A stretch of DNA of 64,000 nucleotides from contig JAKACZ010000001.1 in the NCBI GenBank assembly GCA_021820965.1, forward strand, positions 239,067 to 303,066. Reading direction: 5' to 3'. Under the pieces are notes generated by a model. The model made no database searches and was not told the origin of the DNA. It saw only the letters and a list, made by a program, of their open reading frames with translations. Positions 36,998 through 45,735 of this stretch are shown here, piece by piece; the stretch's first letter is position 1; the number at the start of each line of letters is the position of its first letter. The stretch is from Bacillota bacterium (GTDB lineage: Bacteria; Bacillota; Sulfobacillia; Sulfobacillales; Sulfobacillaceae). The position numbers and the translations under genes were made by a program.

Positions 36998-38140
36998 ATG
37001 CTTTCGCGAACCACCGTCCTTTTGGCTATGACGGGCACCGCAGCGCTCTTTGCCCGTCCGTTGGTGCACTCGCCGATTGTCTCGGCTTCGAACCAAGCCT
37101 TCTATCACGTGCAGGCGACTTGGACTCCAGTCGGTCCGACGCCGCACTTTGCGGGCGTAGATCCGCGGCTGCACAAGCTCTTTGTCAGCAATCTGGCCCA
37201 CGGCACGGTGACGGTGCTCAATACCCAAACCGGAAAGATCATTGGCACCATTCCCCTCGGCGGCACGGTGCATACGGTAATGGTTGATCAACAAACGCAG
37301 ACGGTCTATGTGACCGATATCCAACGCGGGCTGCTGGATGTGATCAATGCCCGGACAGATCGCGTCGAGCAGGAAATCCCGGTCGGAGGCCATCCCCATG
37401 GGTTGGCCGTGTCCCAGCGCCTCCATGAGGCCTTGGTGTCCAATATTTCCCTCAACGCCGTGGAAGTCGTAAACCTCCACACCAATAAGGTCACCCGGAC
37501 GATTCCCGTAGGACCCAATCCGTGGGGCGTCACTGTCAATCCCCGAACAGACACGATTTACGCGGCCAACACGGGCATCAATCCCTTTGCATCGCGTCCG
37601 TCCCAACAAGTCAATTCCCACGGCGATTCCGTGACGGTCATCAACGGCAAGACCTTCCAGGTGGTGACGACCGTTCCTGTGGGCCCTCATCCGTGGAACA
37701 TCGTGGCGAATGTCGCCAATGACCAGGTCTATACCGGGGTCTCGGGAGCTAACGAGGTGGCTGTGCTGCAACAAAATCGGGTCACGAAAGACATTCCCGT
37801 CGGACAATCTCCCCACGGGATCGCATTGGATGGACCCTTACACCGCCTTTTGGTCAACGACTCGCTCAGCAATCAAGTGAGTATCATCGACACTCAACGA
37901 AATCGGCTTGTTCAAACCCTGCCCACAGGTCGTCAGCCGCAAGGTATTACCGTCAATGAGCGCACGGGCACTGCATTCACCGTTAACCAAGCATCCCAAA
38001 ACGTCACCGTACTGGGGTTGAATCCCGTGCGCGGGCAGCACGCCATACATGGACTCCTCTCCACAGAAGGCCACCTAGTCCGCCAGTGGGCGCGGATGAC
38101 TCAGCAAATCTTGAACACAATGACGCATTCCCCTTCTTAG
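36998..38140 (+). CDS. Secreted YVTN-type beta-propeller protein, C-terminus altered by IS insertion
   Basis: 380 residues from ATG 36998 (AAGGAGAGG upstream; the frame upstream is noise). A signal peptide (MLSRTTVLLAMTGTAALFA) leads to at least six blades of about 42 residues with recurring VPVGxxPxGxxVxxxTxxxYVxN patterns (for example IPVGPNPWGVTVNPRTDTIYAAN, VPVGPHPWNIVANVANDQVY). Such proteins bind ligands or partners at the cell surface. The last four codons and the TAG lie within the left end of an IS605-like element (38124 on), so the natural C-terminus was probably lost. Confidence 0.85.
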   Translation: MLSRTTVLLAMTGTAALFARPLVHSPIVSASNQAFYHVQATWTPVGPTPHFAGVDPRLHKLFVSNLAHGTVTVLNTQTGKIIGTIPLGGTVHTVMVDQQTQTVYVTDIQRGLLDVINARTDRVEQEIPVGGHPHGLAVSQRLHEALVSNISLNAVEVVNLHTNKVTRTIPVGPNPWGVTVNPRTDTIYAANTGINPFASRPSQQVNSHGDSVTVINGKTFQVVTTVPVGPHPWNIVANVANDQVYTGVSGANEVAVLQQNRVTKDIPVGQSPHGIALDGPLHRLLVNDSLSNQVSIIDTQRNRLVQTLPTGRQPQGITVNERTGTAFTVNQASQNVTVLGLNPVRGQHAIHGLLSTEGHLVRQWARMTQQILNTMTHSPS

Positions 38141-38942
38141 GCCAACGGCCAAGAGGAGGTCAGCGGGTTAGAGGGCTAGCCATGTCGAAACTTTTGTTTT
38201 ACAATAAGGACATAGGGCTGGAGCGGTCCGAATCCACGGGGTCATTCACCTCGGCATGGTCTCCGACGGTGACGAGGCGTTAGCGGTGTCGGGCCGACGC
38301 TTGCGGTCCGTGAAACAGGACCGGGCCAAAGCCCAAGCCAAACTCCGGACGAAGCGGCGTCGCACGAAACCGGGGTCACAACGACGAAAACGGCTGAACC
38401 GTGCACGGCACCGTGCTAGCCACAAAGTCGAACGGGTGATGCGTAATGCCTGGCATCATACGGCCAACCGGATCGTCGCGTTTTGCCTCGCTTACGGAAT
38501 CACGATCCTTTACGCGGGCGATCTGGGCACTCTCAACTATAAAAAACGGCACCGTCGGTCCCGGCGGACAAATCAGGATGTCGGAGCATTAGAATTGGGA
38601 CGTTTCGAACAATACTTGGAATATAAGCTCCGGCGTTTCGCCATCCAACTGGTCAAGATTAGTGAGGCGTACACGTCTCAAGCGTGTCTTCAATGTGGTC
38701 ACCTCACCAAGGTGGCGGGCCGCACCTACCGTTGTCGCGCCTGTGGCTATCGGGCGCACCGAGATGGCGTGGGTGCAGCCGAAGGCATCCTCAACAAGGG
38801 GATGCATGGGGAGATTCGCCCCGGGGAACTTCTGGTACCCCCACGGATCACACATCGCCGTCTCCCATGGTTTCAGAACCCGTCGACACAGCTACCACGG
38901 TTCCCCAGAATCTCCGCCCTTTAGGGCGGGGAGGTTCAAGAG
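38124..38942 (+). mobile_element. IS200/IS605-type element with truncated tnpB
   Basis: The left end (38124-38156) is identical to the inverse of 1549-1581, and similarity continues to about 38232. The right end is CTCCGCCCTTTAGGGCGGGG (near 38918), a family end hairpin. No Y1 transposase (tnpA) is present. The body is a tnpB lacking its first third, so the element cannot move by itself. Confidence 0.75.
38208..38924 (+). pseudogene. tnpB: TnpB, truncated at the N-terminus
   Basis: TnpB is the RNA-guided nuclease of IS605 elements. The frame begins after a stop at 38205 and enters the family sequence at RuvC-I (VIHLGMVSDGDEALAVSGRRLRSVKQ). The Asp normally just before this is missing (RIHG in place of GIDPG), so the deletion joint removed a catalytic residue along with the N-terminal domains. 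Downstream parts are intact: ILYAGDLGTLN (RuvC-II region), the zinc finger CLQCGHL...CRACGY, and HRDGVGAAEGILNKG (RuvC-III). Confidence 0.8.
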
Positions 38943-38997
38943 TCAAGTACTCCGCCTCACGGCGGAGCCTCCTGGACACCGTAGACGTCATGGGCGT

Positions 38998-39560
38998 TCA
39001 GCCCTTAGTAGATAGTAGTTGATAGTAGCTTTTGCAACGAGGCCACGGAAGGCGGGCGGCCACGTTCGCTCGGTAGAGACCAGAAAGTGCGCAATTGGCG
39101 GGTTCGGAGAGTTTGGGGGAGATTTCGTCGCCGGGTTTCGCGCAGATTCGGGTTGACGCTGTCACCAAGGCGGCGACGCCGGTCGGAATGCTCACGGTGT
39201 TGTCCGTCCACGTCGGAATGATGCCGAGTTTTTGATAGAGGTCCGCAAATTGGCCTTGCTGCTCCGCGCTGTAATCCGACGCCGGACCCATCCAACCCAT
39301 CCAAGATCGCGGGCAGATAAGCCGGGTTGGTGCCCTCGCCGCTAAAGGTCGCCCCGGCGGTGAGGGCCGCCCGTTCTGCGACAAAGCCGCTATACGCTCC
39401 GTGTTGCACGGCGTGTGCCGGATTGTACCCGAGGTTGCCAATGACTCGGCTGGTCGTGGTGCCGACGACCACGGGATCGGGGGTCCAGACCGGCACGATC
39501 TCCAGAATATTGCTGCCCGTCAGCGCGATCGTGAGTACGATCGTTCATTTTCCGCCGGTT
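38998..39560 (-). pseudogene. Unrecognised gene remnant, frameshifted
   Basis: On the minus strand one frame reads TIVLTIALTGSNILEIVPVW ... AVQHGAYSGFVAERAALTAG ... YLPAILDGLDG, and the next frame carries on with WMGPASDYSAEQQGQFADLYQKLGIIPTWTDNTVSIPTG. Residue use is protein-like in both halves, with a frame change near 39290. I do not recognise the family. It lies directly beyond the IS605 element's right end, so it may be a gene broken by transposon activity. Confidence 0.45.
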
Positions 39561-39703
39561 GTCGAAGAACGAAGGCCCTTAATCGGTCCATGGCCTCGGA
39601 CTAAGGCGTTAACCGATCTCTTTTGACACGAAAGGGGCAACCTGCGCCGCCCTCCTGCCCGAACCCGGCGTAGTGACGGTTCTGGAATGCAACGATTCTG
39701 ACG

Positions 39704-40597
39704 TCATGACAGTGCTCTCAAAAGCGTGAGAAGAGTCTGGTTGAATGGCGTCGGAATTCCGTAATGTTGTCCCGCGCGCACTACCGCACCGGTAATGTAT
39801 TCATGTTCAAGGGGACGTCCCGCAAGGCGATCATAGAGCATGGACGTGCCGCCATCAGGCGTGAACTGATTATAAAGGGCAAGGGTTTCATCAATATCCT
39901 CCTGACCAATGTGGGCCCCTGCTGCCTGCCCGACTCGGACGCCTTCGTCAAGAAGCCTCTGAGCCAGTTCCCCTATATCAGCCCGTTGCATGATTCCCAT
40001 ACGCTGGAGCGTAATTGCGGTGATGGGATTGGCCGCCAGATTGCTCAGCAACTTTTTCCATGCAGCGGTGAGAAAATCCGGGTCCAATACCACGTGAGCA
40101 GTCGAACCCCGTAGCAGGTCTCGAAACCGCGCACCCTGTTCCCCGTCCGGCACGATGATCCGGTTGCCGCTTCGATGGACGATGTGGCCCGGTGAGAGCC
40201 GTTCCACCGCCACATACACAAGCCCCGGCAAAATGAATCCGCGGTCGACGACGTGACGAAGCTGTTCCTCATGATTTATCCCGTTTTGCAATACCACAGC
40301 AACCGTGTCCGCATCGACGAGGTTGTCCAGCCACGGTTTTGTGCTCCGTGTGTCCTGAGCTTTGGTTGTAATCAAAACCCAATCGACGACGTTAACTGTT
40401 TGCGGATCAGCCGTGATTGTCACCGGGGTCTCGTGGGACGTTTCAGCGGAGTCGATAATCAGGCGATTGAATGGAGTGCGAACACAGAGATGAACCTGGT
40501 GTCCCGCCTGGTACGCCTGCATTGCCATATAGCAGCCTACGGCTCCGCCCCCAATGACAGCGACACGCTGCGGAACCGGCTCAAGTTCAGAGTACAT
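39704..40597 (-). CDS. panE: Ketopantoate reductase family protein (PanE/ApbA)
   Basis: 297 residues from ATG 40597 (AGGGG upstream; upstream codons are probably not translated). N-terminal NADPH motif VAVIGGGAVGCYMAMQAYQAGHQV (about 12-35). The C-terminal helical domain has AAWKKLLSNLAANPITAITLQRMG with the conserved Lys and Asn, and ending GRPLEHEYITGAVVRAGQHYGIPTP. PanE makes pantoate for coenzyme A; paralogues act on other 2-keto acids, and the sequence alone does not separate them. Confidence 0.88.
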   Translation of the reverse strand: MYSELEPVPQRVAVIGGGAVGCYMAMQAYQAGHQVHLCVRTPFNRLIIDSAETSHETPVTITADPQTVNVVDWVLITTKAQDTRSTKPWLDNLVDADTVAVVLQNGINHEEQLRHVVDRGFILPGLVYVAVERLSPGHIVHRSGNRIIVPDGEQGARFRDLLRGSTAHVVLDPDFLTAAWKKLLSNLAANPITAITLQRMGIMQRADIGELAQRLLDEGVRVGQAAGAHIGQEDIDETLALYNQFTPDGGTSMLYDRLAGRPLEHEYITGAVVRAGQHYGIPTPFNQTLLTLLRALS

Positions 40598-40902
40598 TGA
40601 CCAACACCCCTTTGCGGCACCAAGGTATAGTAGCATCGTCGTTTCCAGTATACAGACAACTGAGAGGCGCACGTCACGGCAGGAGGCGTCATTATGTTAT
40701 CTAAGCGTGGGTATCTGTGCGAGATTGCGGCGCTTGGGGGCGAGTGTACAGTAAGTTCGGATTGCGTTTTAGGCCTCAGTACACGCTAAGGTGGTCTAGA
40801 ACTTGTGAGGCAGTAGAGCGGGATTGGTAAGATGGTGTCATCACCACATGTTAACACGCTGCGTGATTGGCCAAATACGGCGCAGTTTAGAGGGGGGAAG
40901 CC

Positions 40903-41421
40903 ATGTGGCGACGGGCCATTGTTCTATTCCCCACATTTCCCAACGACCGGGCGATTGATATCCTGCGAGCGAAATATGATCCCCTCGCCCGCGTAGTTTC
41001 TCCCCACATAACCCTGGTATTCCCGTTTGCCAGTGACATCGCCACGGACGACCTGGGCGATCACGTGAGCACATCGCTTCGGAGCGTCGAGCCATTCACG
41101 CTGACGCTGCAGGGGTTCACGGGGGCGGACAATGCGTATTTGTTTTTGAATGTGAAGGTGGGCAATGATGGGATTGTCCGGCTCCATGACCGTCTGTATA
41201 CGAGGGTATTGAAGCCATTCCTTCACCGCGCCGTCACGTACACGCCACATTTGACCATCGGGCGACTGGACGATAGACCGACATGGGATTCGGCTTTGGG
41301 AGAGACCCACGATTGGAATGAGTCGTTTACGACGATTATTCGTGAGGTGGTCGTTGTACAGGTTGAGCAACCCAACGAGTCCACCACGATAGAGGTTCGG
41401 GTTCCGCTGGACTGCCATTGA
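40903..41421 (+). CDS. 2H phosphoesterase (2'-5' RNA ligase family)
   Basis: 172 residues with two HxT motifs, SPHITLVFPF (about 34-43) and TPHLTIGRL (about 108-116), that form the active site of LigT/CPDase-type 2H phosphoesterases acting on cyclic phosphates or 2'-5' linkages. A G-rich ribosome site precedes the ATG. No partner gene nearby explains its substrate. Confidence 0.88.
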   Translation: MWRRAIVLFPTFPNDRAIDILRAKYDPLARVVSPHITLVFPFASDIATDDLGDHVSTSLRSVEPFTLTLQGFTGADNAYLFLNVKVGNDGIVRLHDRLYTRVLKPFLHRAVTYTPHLTIGRLDDRPTWDSALGETHDWNESFTTIIREVVVVQVEQPNESTTIEVRVPLDCH

Positions 41422-41650
41422 TGTCGTGGCCTCACAATACGAACGGGGGCGAGAATCCCGTAAGACTTTGGCCACTTTATGCGTCCAATGGCGCGTTTGG
41501 GCAAGATATGGTTCCAAACTAGGGATAAGATTTAGGTAAAACGACACGTTGTGTGGAGTGACCCAATTAATGTCCAGGTGGACACGTTAACCTTCAAAAG
41601 TGCCTTGGTCAGTTTATACTTCAAAACTTTCCATACAACTTGCCCCGAGT

Positions 41651-41668
41651 ACGCACTTTAAAGTGCGT
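41651..41668. promoter_or_regulatory. 18-bp perfect palindrome upstream of SDR gene, candidate HxlR operator
   Basis: ACGCACTTTAAAGTGCGT is perfectly self-complementary and lies 98 bp before the SDR start. Its half-site GCACTTTA recurs at 42889-42896, just upstream of the hxlR-type gene start. The rest of 41422-41765 contains no gene. Confidence 0.55.
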
Positions 41669-41765
41669 TCTTACATACTATCGCCTCGCAGGATTATGCT
41701 CAGAGTGCATCAGCCGCACAAACGGCGACGCAAAGTGAACCATTACCGATTCCTGGAGGTGTCTC

Positions 41766-42476
41766 ATGCCATTGCGAAATCATAATATCCTCATTGTCGG
41801 TGGGAGTTCCGGCATTGGCCTGGCCACAGCTCACGTAGCTTTGGCCGAAGGTGCCCAGATCGTCATCGCGAGTCGAACTCCGGAAAAAGCGAGAGCGTTG
41901 CTCGGGAATCAGATTGAAACCGTCGCCCTGGATATGGCACAGGAAGAGCAGGTAAAAGCCTTCTTTGAGAACTATAACGGGATCTTCGACCACCTGCTCG
42001 TGAGCAGTGGTATGCCGGGGAACGTTGCCGTGCTCGAAGAAAATACGGCTGAGGCCCGCCAAACGTTCGACCTAAAATACTGGGGCTCTTATTATATTGC
42101 CAAATATGGTATCCCGAGGCTGTCTGAACGTGGCTCTCTTACCTTCATCGCGGGTGTGGTCCCCTTTAAAGTGATGGCGGCCACAGGCACCATGGCTGCG
42201 ATCAATTTCGCCCAGGTAGCACTGGCACGAACGCTCGCGTTGGAAGTCGCTCCGCGCCGGGTCAATGTCGTTGCGCCTGGCATCGCAGACACGCCCGCTT
42301 GGGAGAAAATCCCTGCGCAAGAGCGCGAAACGTTCTTTTCCTCACTCGCGAACCAATTACCTGTGGGCAAAGTCGGGGATCCCGAAGACATAGCCAAAAG
42401 CGTCCTCTTCCTGATGAAGAACACCTATATGACGGGCACGGTCTTGCACGTTGATGGTGGTCAGCCGTTGATTTAA
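41766..42476 (+). CDS. SDR-family oxidoreductase with degenerate active site
   Basis: 236 residues. The cofactor loop GGSSGIGLATA (12-22) is present, and the C-terminus MTGTVLHVDGGQP is typical. The usual YxxxK is absent: the region reads VPFKVMAATGTMAAINFAQVALARTLALEV. Related HxlR-linked SDRs (YkvO-like) share this loss, so it may use other residues or only bind cofactor. It is convergent with the HxlR gene, which probably controls it. Confidence 0.82.
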   Translation: MPLRNHNILIVGGSSGIGLATAHVALAEGAQIVIASRTPEKARALLGNQIETVALDMAQEEQVKAFFENYNGIFDHLLVSSGMPGNVAVLEENTAEARQTFDLKYWGSYYIAKYGIPRLSERGSLTFIAGVVPFKVMAATGTMAAINFAQVALARTLALEVAPRRVNVVAPGIADTPAWEKIPAQERETFFSSLANQLPVGKVGDPEDIAKSVLFLMKNTYMTGTVLHVDGGQPLI

Positions 42477-42496
42477 AGCGAACAGACGTGCAACGG

Positions 42497-42886
42497 TCAC
42501 TTCGTGTGTGTGTCGCGTGCGTTTTCAACGTCCTGCATGTGGTGCTCTGCCCACTGGCGCAGTGAAACCATCACCGGTATGAGGGTCACTCCCAGCGGTG
42601 ACAGCGAATATTCTACCGCCGCTGGAACGCTCGGCGTTACCTTACGCTCAACAATCCCATTCAGTTCGAGCAATCGCAAGGTTTGCGTGAGCATTTTCTG
42701 AGAAATGCCCTCAATTCTGCGCTGTAGCTCATTAAACCGTGTAGGCCGTTCTTCCAAGACAGCAAAAATCAGCGCCGTCCACTTGTCGGCAATCAAGTCC
42801 AGAACTTGCCGCGAGGGACAGTCAGCCGACAGAACATTAAATGGCAGTGAACGCCCAAAGGCAGCACCGTAGCCCAAAATGCTCAT
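42497..42886 (-). CDS. HxlR-family regulator
   Basis: 129 residues from ATG 42886. The conserved Cys (LSADCPSRQVLDLIADKW) and winged helix RPTRFNELQRRIEGISQKMLTQTLRLLELNGIVER (about 47-81) are diagnostic; several members sense electrophiles through that Cys. No Shine-Dalgarno is visible, and a TATAAA lies only about 8 bases upstream, so the transcript may be leaderless or the GTG at 42892 may be used. Confidence 0.88.
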   Translation of the reverse strand: MSILGYGAAFGRSLPFNVLSADCPSRQVLDLIADKWTALIFAVLEERPTRFNELQRRIEGISQKMLTQTLRLLELNGIVERKVTPSVPAAVEYSLSPLGVTLIPVMVSLRQWAEHHMQDVENARDTHTK

Positions 42887-43334
42887 AGGCACTTTATAGC
42901 ATGGCTCTACGCAGCTTTCAACCAGAGGTTCAAGTCATTGACCGATGCGCTAGAGCACAGATGGTTACCCAATTGCATTATCCTGCCAGCGCCCACGGAG
43001 CCCTTCGTGTGTTGTACGCTTTATAGTGAGAGTCTTTATCTTTCGGACTTCTTGATGGACTAGGGCTTTGTGCTTCTGCTCCCGAGCTGTTGTTCGGCGG
43101 AGCGGCGAGACCTCGTTTGCGGTACCAGGTATGGAATGTTATTGGGGGCATTTGTCCCGTAGTCCGTAAGTCCCTGGAACAGATTCTTGGACGGCATCGA
43201 GTGCTAGGTTCCAGCCATTGGTCGTCATGGCCCGCGCGGGCCAGTAGAGCCATGGGAAGCGACCGCGGCGGCTGGGCATGTGGTTAGGCCATGGGTGGTA
43301 CAATTAGTTGGAATGTGGCACTCGGAGTGGAGGG
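42887..43334. other. Intergenic, no supported gene
   Basis: Beyond the HxlR half-site at 42889-42896 nothing is recognised. A minus-strand frame (42978-43253) and a plus-strand frame (43090-43287) have no family features. Confidence 0.4.
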
Positions 43335-43394
43335 ATGGCGATGAGTCAGATGAGTATGGTGGCGTTGGCGATCTTGACGACGCCGAGCGCATGA
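43335..43394 (+). CDS. Possible 19-residue leader ORF, coupled to the next gene
   Basis: MAMSQMSMVALAILTTPSA, starting at ATG 43335 with GTGGAGGG upstream. Its TGA (43392-43394) overlaps the ATG of the next gene. It may be a real coupled leader or a relic of a duplicated start: the following gene also begins MSQM and the DNA near 43341 and 43391 is similar. Confidence 0.3.
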   Translation: MAMSQMSMVALAILTTPSA

Positions 43395-43702
43395 GCCAGA
43401 TGCGGGCGATGTTTGAGCAGTTAGGGGGCCTGTCGGAGGCCGAACAGCTCCAAGCGTTACGGGAGATGATCTTGGAGATGGCCGAACAGGCCACGGATGC
43501 GCAATACGTGCGCCTCTGTGGGACGAACTTGACCCTGGCGGCGTCGATGCCGGATGAGCATCTGAAACCATTTTTAGCCGCGCGCATGACGGCATCAGCG
43601 AGTTTACCGGCCCCGTACGCGGATCGCGACCGGCAACATGTGGAAGAAGCCATCGGTCAGGCGGATCCAGATGTCCGGACGAAAATTACGCGGAACCTGT
43701 AG
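43391..43702 (+). CDS. Small helical protein, unknown function
   Basis: 103 residues if it begins at MSQMRAMFEQLGGLSEAEQ (43391); the frame is open upstream to 43280. It is mostly helical and rich in Glu, Ala, Gln and Met, with no known motif. It is followed 19 bases later by a strong terminator, which supports a real transcription unit. Confidence 0.55.
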   Translation: MSQMRAMFEQLGGLSEAEQLQALREMILEMAEQATDAQYVRLCGTNLTLAASMPDEHLKPFLAARMTASASLPAPYADRDRQHVEEAIGQADPDVRTKITRNL

Positions 43703-43720
43703 GGAATCGTGAAACCTCGA

Positions 43721-43752
43721 AAGCCCTCGGCTGACCGATGCCGAGGGCTTTT
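43721..43752 (+). terminator. Rho-independent terminator
   Basis: AAGCCCTCGGC (43721-43731) and GCCGAGGGCTT (43740-43750) form a perfect 11-bp stem with an eight-base loop, followed by TT. It is the best terminator in the window and ends the preceding small gene. Confidence 0.85.
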
Positions 43753-44008
43753 CCTCCCCGAATATTCCGTATCGGTTTGCCCGCCCGTGCTCACAGGCGC
43801 CCTCGTTACTTCGTCTAGCGAGTCATCGGCATTCGGGGGAGAAGGCGCCTTAAGGCAATCCTTGCGTTCGCGTGAGAGACCTACCCAGTACGCACCTTTA
43901 ATTGTCAAATAGGAACGCCATTAGGCCATTAGATGGCGACGGTCAGACTGAGTACGCTCGCGATACCGACCGGCACTTTCGACAAGCCACTTGGCCCACT
44001 GGCGAGGG

Positions 44009-44764
44009 TTAGAGCAAAGTTGCGGGATCGGGAAACCGTACACCAAGGCTTTGCTGCATTATGACGACGAGTTTCCCCAAAACCTCTCCGGATTCTGAAC
44101 CTAACGGAGCGATATGCTTGCGAAGCCCTGCCGTAGCAGCCCTTAAGTATTCCGTCTGGCATCGGCGTCGTTCCTCAAACATAGCGTCAAGATTGAAGGA
44201 TTGTGGTGCGGGGGCTTGGGTTGATCTCTCGACAAACTGAAATACGAGGTCGACCTTCTTGTTGGCCAATAACCATTGGCTATGTACGTCAAACAAGTCA
44301 CTCACTAAATTTGCCAAGTTCACAGGAATTTTAGTTGCGACTTCATAACACGCCGTGACCGCTGCAGATAGATCCGCATCCGTGTTGCGGTCTAGATAGA
44401 TAAACAGTTTAAACAAACTATACGTGAACTCGTTGTACAATTCATCTGTCGGATCCTCCAAGTCATCGATCCATGCCGACTCCGATAGTCGAGGTGTCTT
44501 ATTGCGAATTATGCTAACTTGATGGCTTAGCCGCAAAAATGAATTCACGAAAGTCAATAGTGCCTGTTCTTTGGCTTGCACACGGCGACTAGAAATATCG
44601 GTCAGCGTATTAAGCTTCGAGTTAACATGTGCCAGTTCGAGTGCCATTTCCTGCTGTTTGGTCTGAACATCTTGAACATCTTTCCGGGACGCCAACGATT
44701 GAGCTTTGGTCTCGATAAACGTTTTTGCTAATAAGTGGCGAGTATTGTACCCCACACCACGCAT
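44009..44764 (-). CDS. Unknown protein with coiled-coil N-terminus (gene C of an unknown group)
   Basis: 251 residues if started at ATG 44764 (GAGAGG close upstream). The frame is open to 44866, but that part overlaps the preceding gene in another frame. Residues about 20-70 (KAQSLASRKDVQDVQTKQQ EMALELAHVNSKLNTLTDIS) look like a coiled coil; the rest is helical. No family recognised. It is lower in GC than its neighbours, suggesting acquisition. It follows the amber-interrupted gene by 20 bp. Confidence 0.55.
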   Translation of the reverse strand: MRGVGYNTRHLLAKTFIETKAQSLASRKDVQDVQTKQQEMALELAHVNSKLNTLTDISSRRVQAKEQALLTFVNSFLRLSHQVSIIRNKTPRLSESAWIDDLEDPTDELYNEFTYSLFKLFIYLDRNTDADLSAAVTACYEVATKIPVNLANLVSDLFDVHSQWLLANKKVDLVFQFVERSTQAPAPQSFNLDAMFEERRRCQTEYLRAATAGLRKHIAPLGSESGEVLGKLVVIMQQSLGVRFPDPATLL

Positions 44765-44784
44765 ACACCTCTCAATCCCCGCTA

Positions 44785-45024
44785 TCAGCGGATTTGGTCC
44801 TCTATGGCCGACATGAGGATCCATAAATAGTCGTCTGGAACAAGGTTCGCATTTCGATTGAGCCATACCGATCCGAGGTACCAGAAGTACAGGCGGTCAT
44901 CTTCCGTTAGCTCGTTTACATCAGAGCGGTCGGAAAATGATGGGCATATACGCTACAATAGATCTTTGAGTTCATCATCCGATAGTTCCTTTAACCACGG
45001 ATTGATATATCGCCTCTGTGCCAC
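44785..45024 (-). pseudogene. Small gene interrupted by an in-frame amber codon (gene B)
   Basis: GTG 45024 has AAGGAG (45033-45038) eight bases upstream and lies just after the stop of the preceding minus-strand frame. It reads VAQRRYINPWLKELSDDELKDLL, then TAG at 44955-44953, then continues in the same frame for 55 codons with protein-like sequence (VNELTEDDRLYFWYLGSVW, NRNANLVPDDYLWILMSAI) to a TGA at 44787-44785. Either a nonsense mutation split the gene, or UAG is read through. No function recognised. Confidence 0.6.
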
Positions 45025-45039
45025 TTAAGCGTCTCCTTG

Positions 45040-45438
45040 TCACAAAGCGCTATCAATTCCAATCACTAGGTTCAGTATATCAACTTGCGATGTGGACATC
45101 GGATTGATTCTCAAAGGCGAGAAGGGTGTGGCCAGCGACGAATAATGTTGGGCCCCTGCGAGATCGGGTCCCGAGGGTGGCAGCGTGTCTCCTTGCCTTA
45201 TACGCAACAAATCTAAAGCGAGGCGGACCGGTGCCGAATCCCTAGGAAATTGTCGAATGTCAACTATTCTCGTACGAATGGCGGACATTCGGGGGCGAAA
45301 CTGCACCAAGCCCAAACCATCCTCGGGCCGGATAATCCCCCGAAAGGGTTGCGCGTTTTGAGCCGGATAGGACAATAATGGGATTAGCAAATTGGGGGAG
45401 TGGGTCTCGTGGTCACGTACGACATCATGGACTTGCAT
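45040..45438 (-). CDS. Unknown protein, possibly 5'-truncated (gene A)
   Basis: Up to 132 residues. From RGIIRPEDGLGLVQFRPRMSAI onward the sequence looks like a real protein. It ends 15 bases before the next start, with that gene's ribosome site in between, so the two seem to form an operon. No ribosome site is visible for its own start, and its first part overlaps the divergent gene at 45409, so the true N-terminus is unclear. No family recognised. Confidence 0.4.
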   Translation of the reverse strand: MQVHDVVRDHETHSPNLLIPLLSYPAQNAQPFRGIIRPEDGLGLVQFRPRMSAIRTRIVDIRQFPRDSAPVRLALDLLRIRQGDTLPPSGPDLAGAQHYSSLATPFSPLRINPMSTSQVDILNLVIGIDSAL

Positions 45439-45735
45439 GTCTCAACTTGGGATGAAGACACGCTTCTGGCGACCATCCGGGAATTGGCTCAGGAATTTGG
45501 ATTGGTCGTCAAGGAAGAGACCACGTTACTGTCCAAAAAGGGTTCCGTTCACTGCCATTTAGGGCACCCACATGACCCCGGCCTTCTTGAAGTGACGGTC
45601 TGGCCCCGACGGCAAGCCGTCTGGATCGACATGCATGACAATCGGCGGGCGGGCTGGAATGAGGCGATGATTCAGTCGGTGGCTGAACGACTGGCCGACC
45701 GGTTCGGGGGCCACGCGGAGAAGCGACCCTCATGA
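45409..45735 (+). CDS. Small conserved-looking protein of unknown function
   Basis: 108 residues from GTG 45409 with GGGGAG eight bases upstream. Sequence is acidic with an alternating pattern (LLATIRELAQEFGLVVKEETTLL ... GLLEVTVWPRRQAVWIDMHDNR) suggesting a small alpha/beta domain. It converges on the WYL regulator gene, their stops sharing the palindrome TCATGA (45730-45735). Confidence 0.55.
   Translation: MVTYDIMDLHVSTWDEDTLLATIRELAQEFGLVVKEETTLLSKKGSVHCHLGHPHDPGLLEVTVWPRRQAVWIDMHDNRRAGWNEAMIQSVAERLADRFGGHAEKRPS

Noticed and set aside
39005..39496. Aconitase X or solute-binding protein identity for the broken gene
   Set aside because: Only a few residues (GIIPTWT) recall aconitase X and the rest does not fit; left unassigned.
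42978..43287. Overlapping frames on both strands after the HxlR gene
   Set aside because: Neither has a ribosome site or a recognisable domain.
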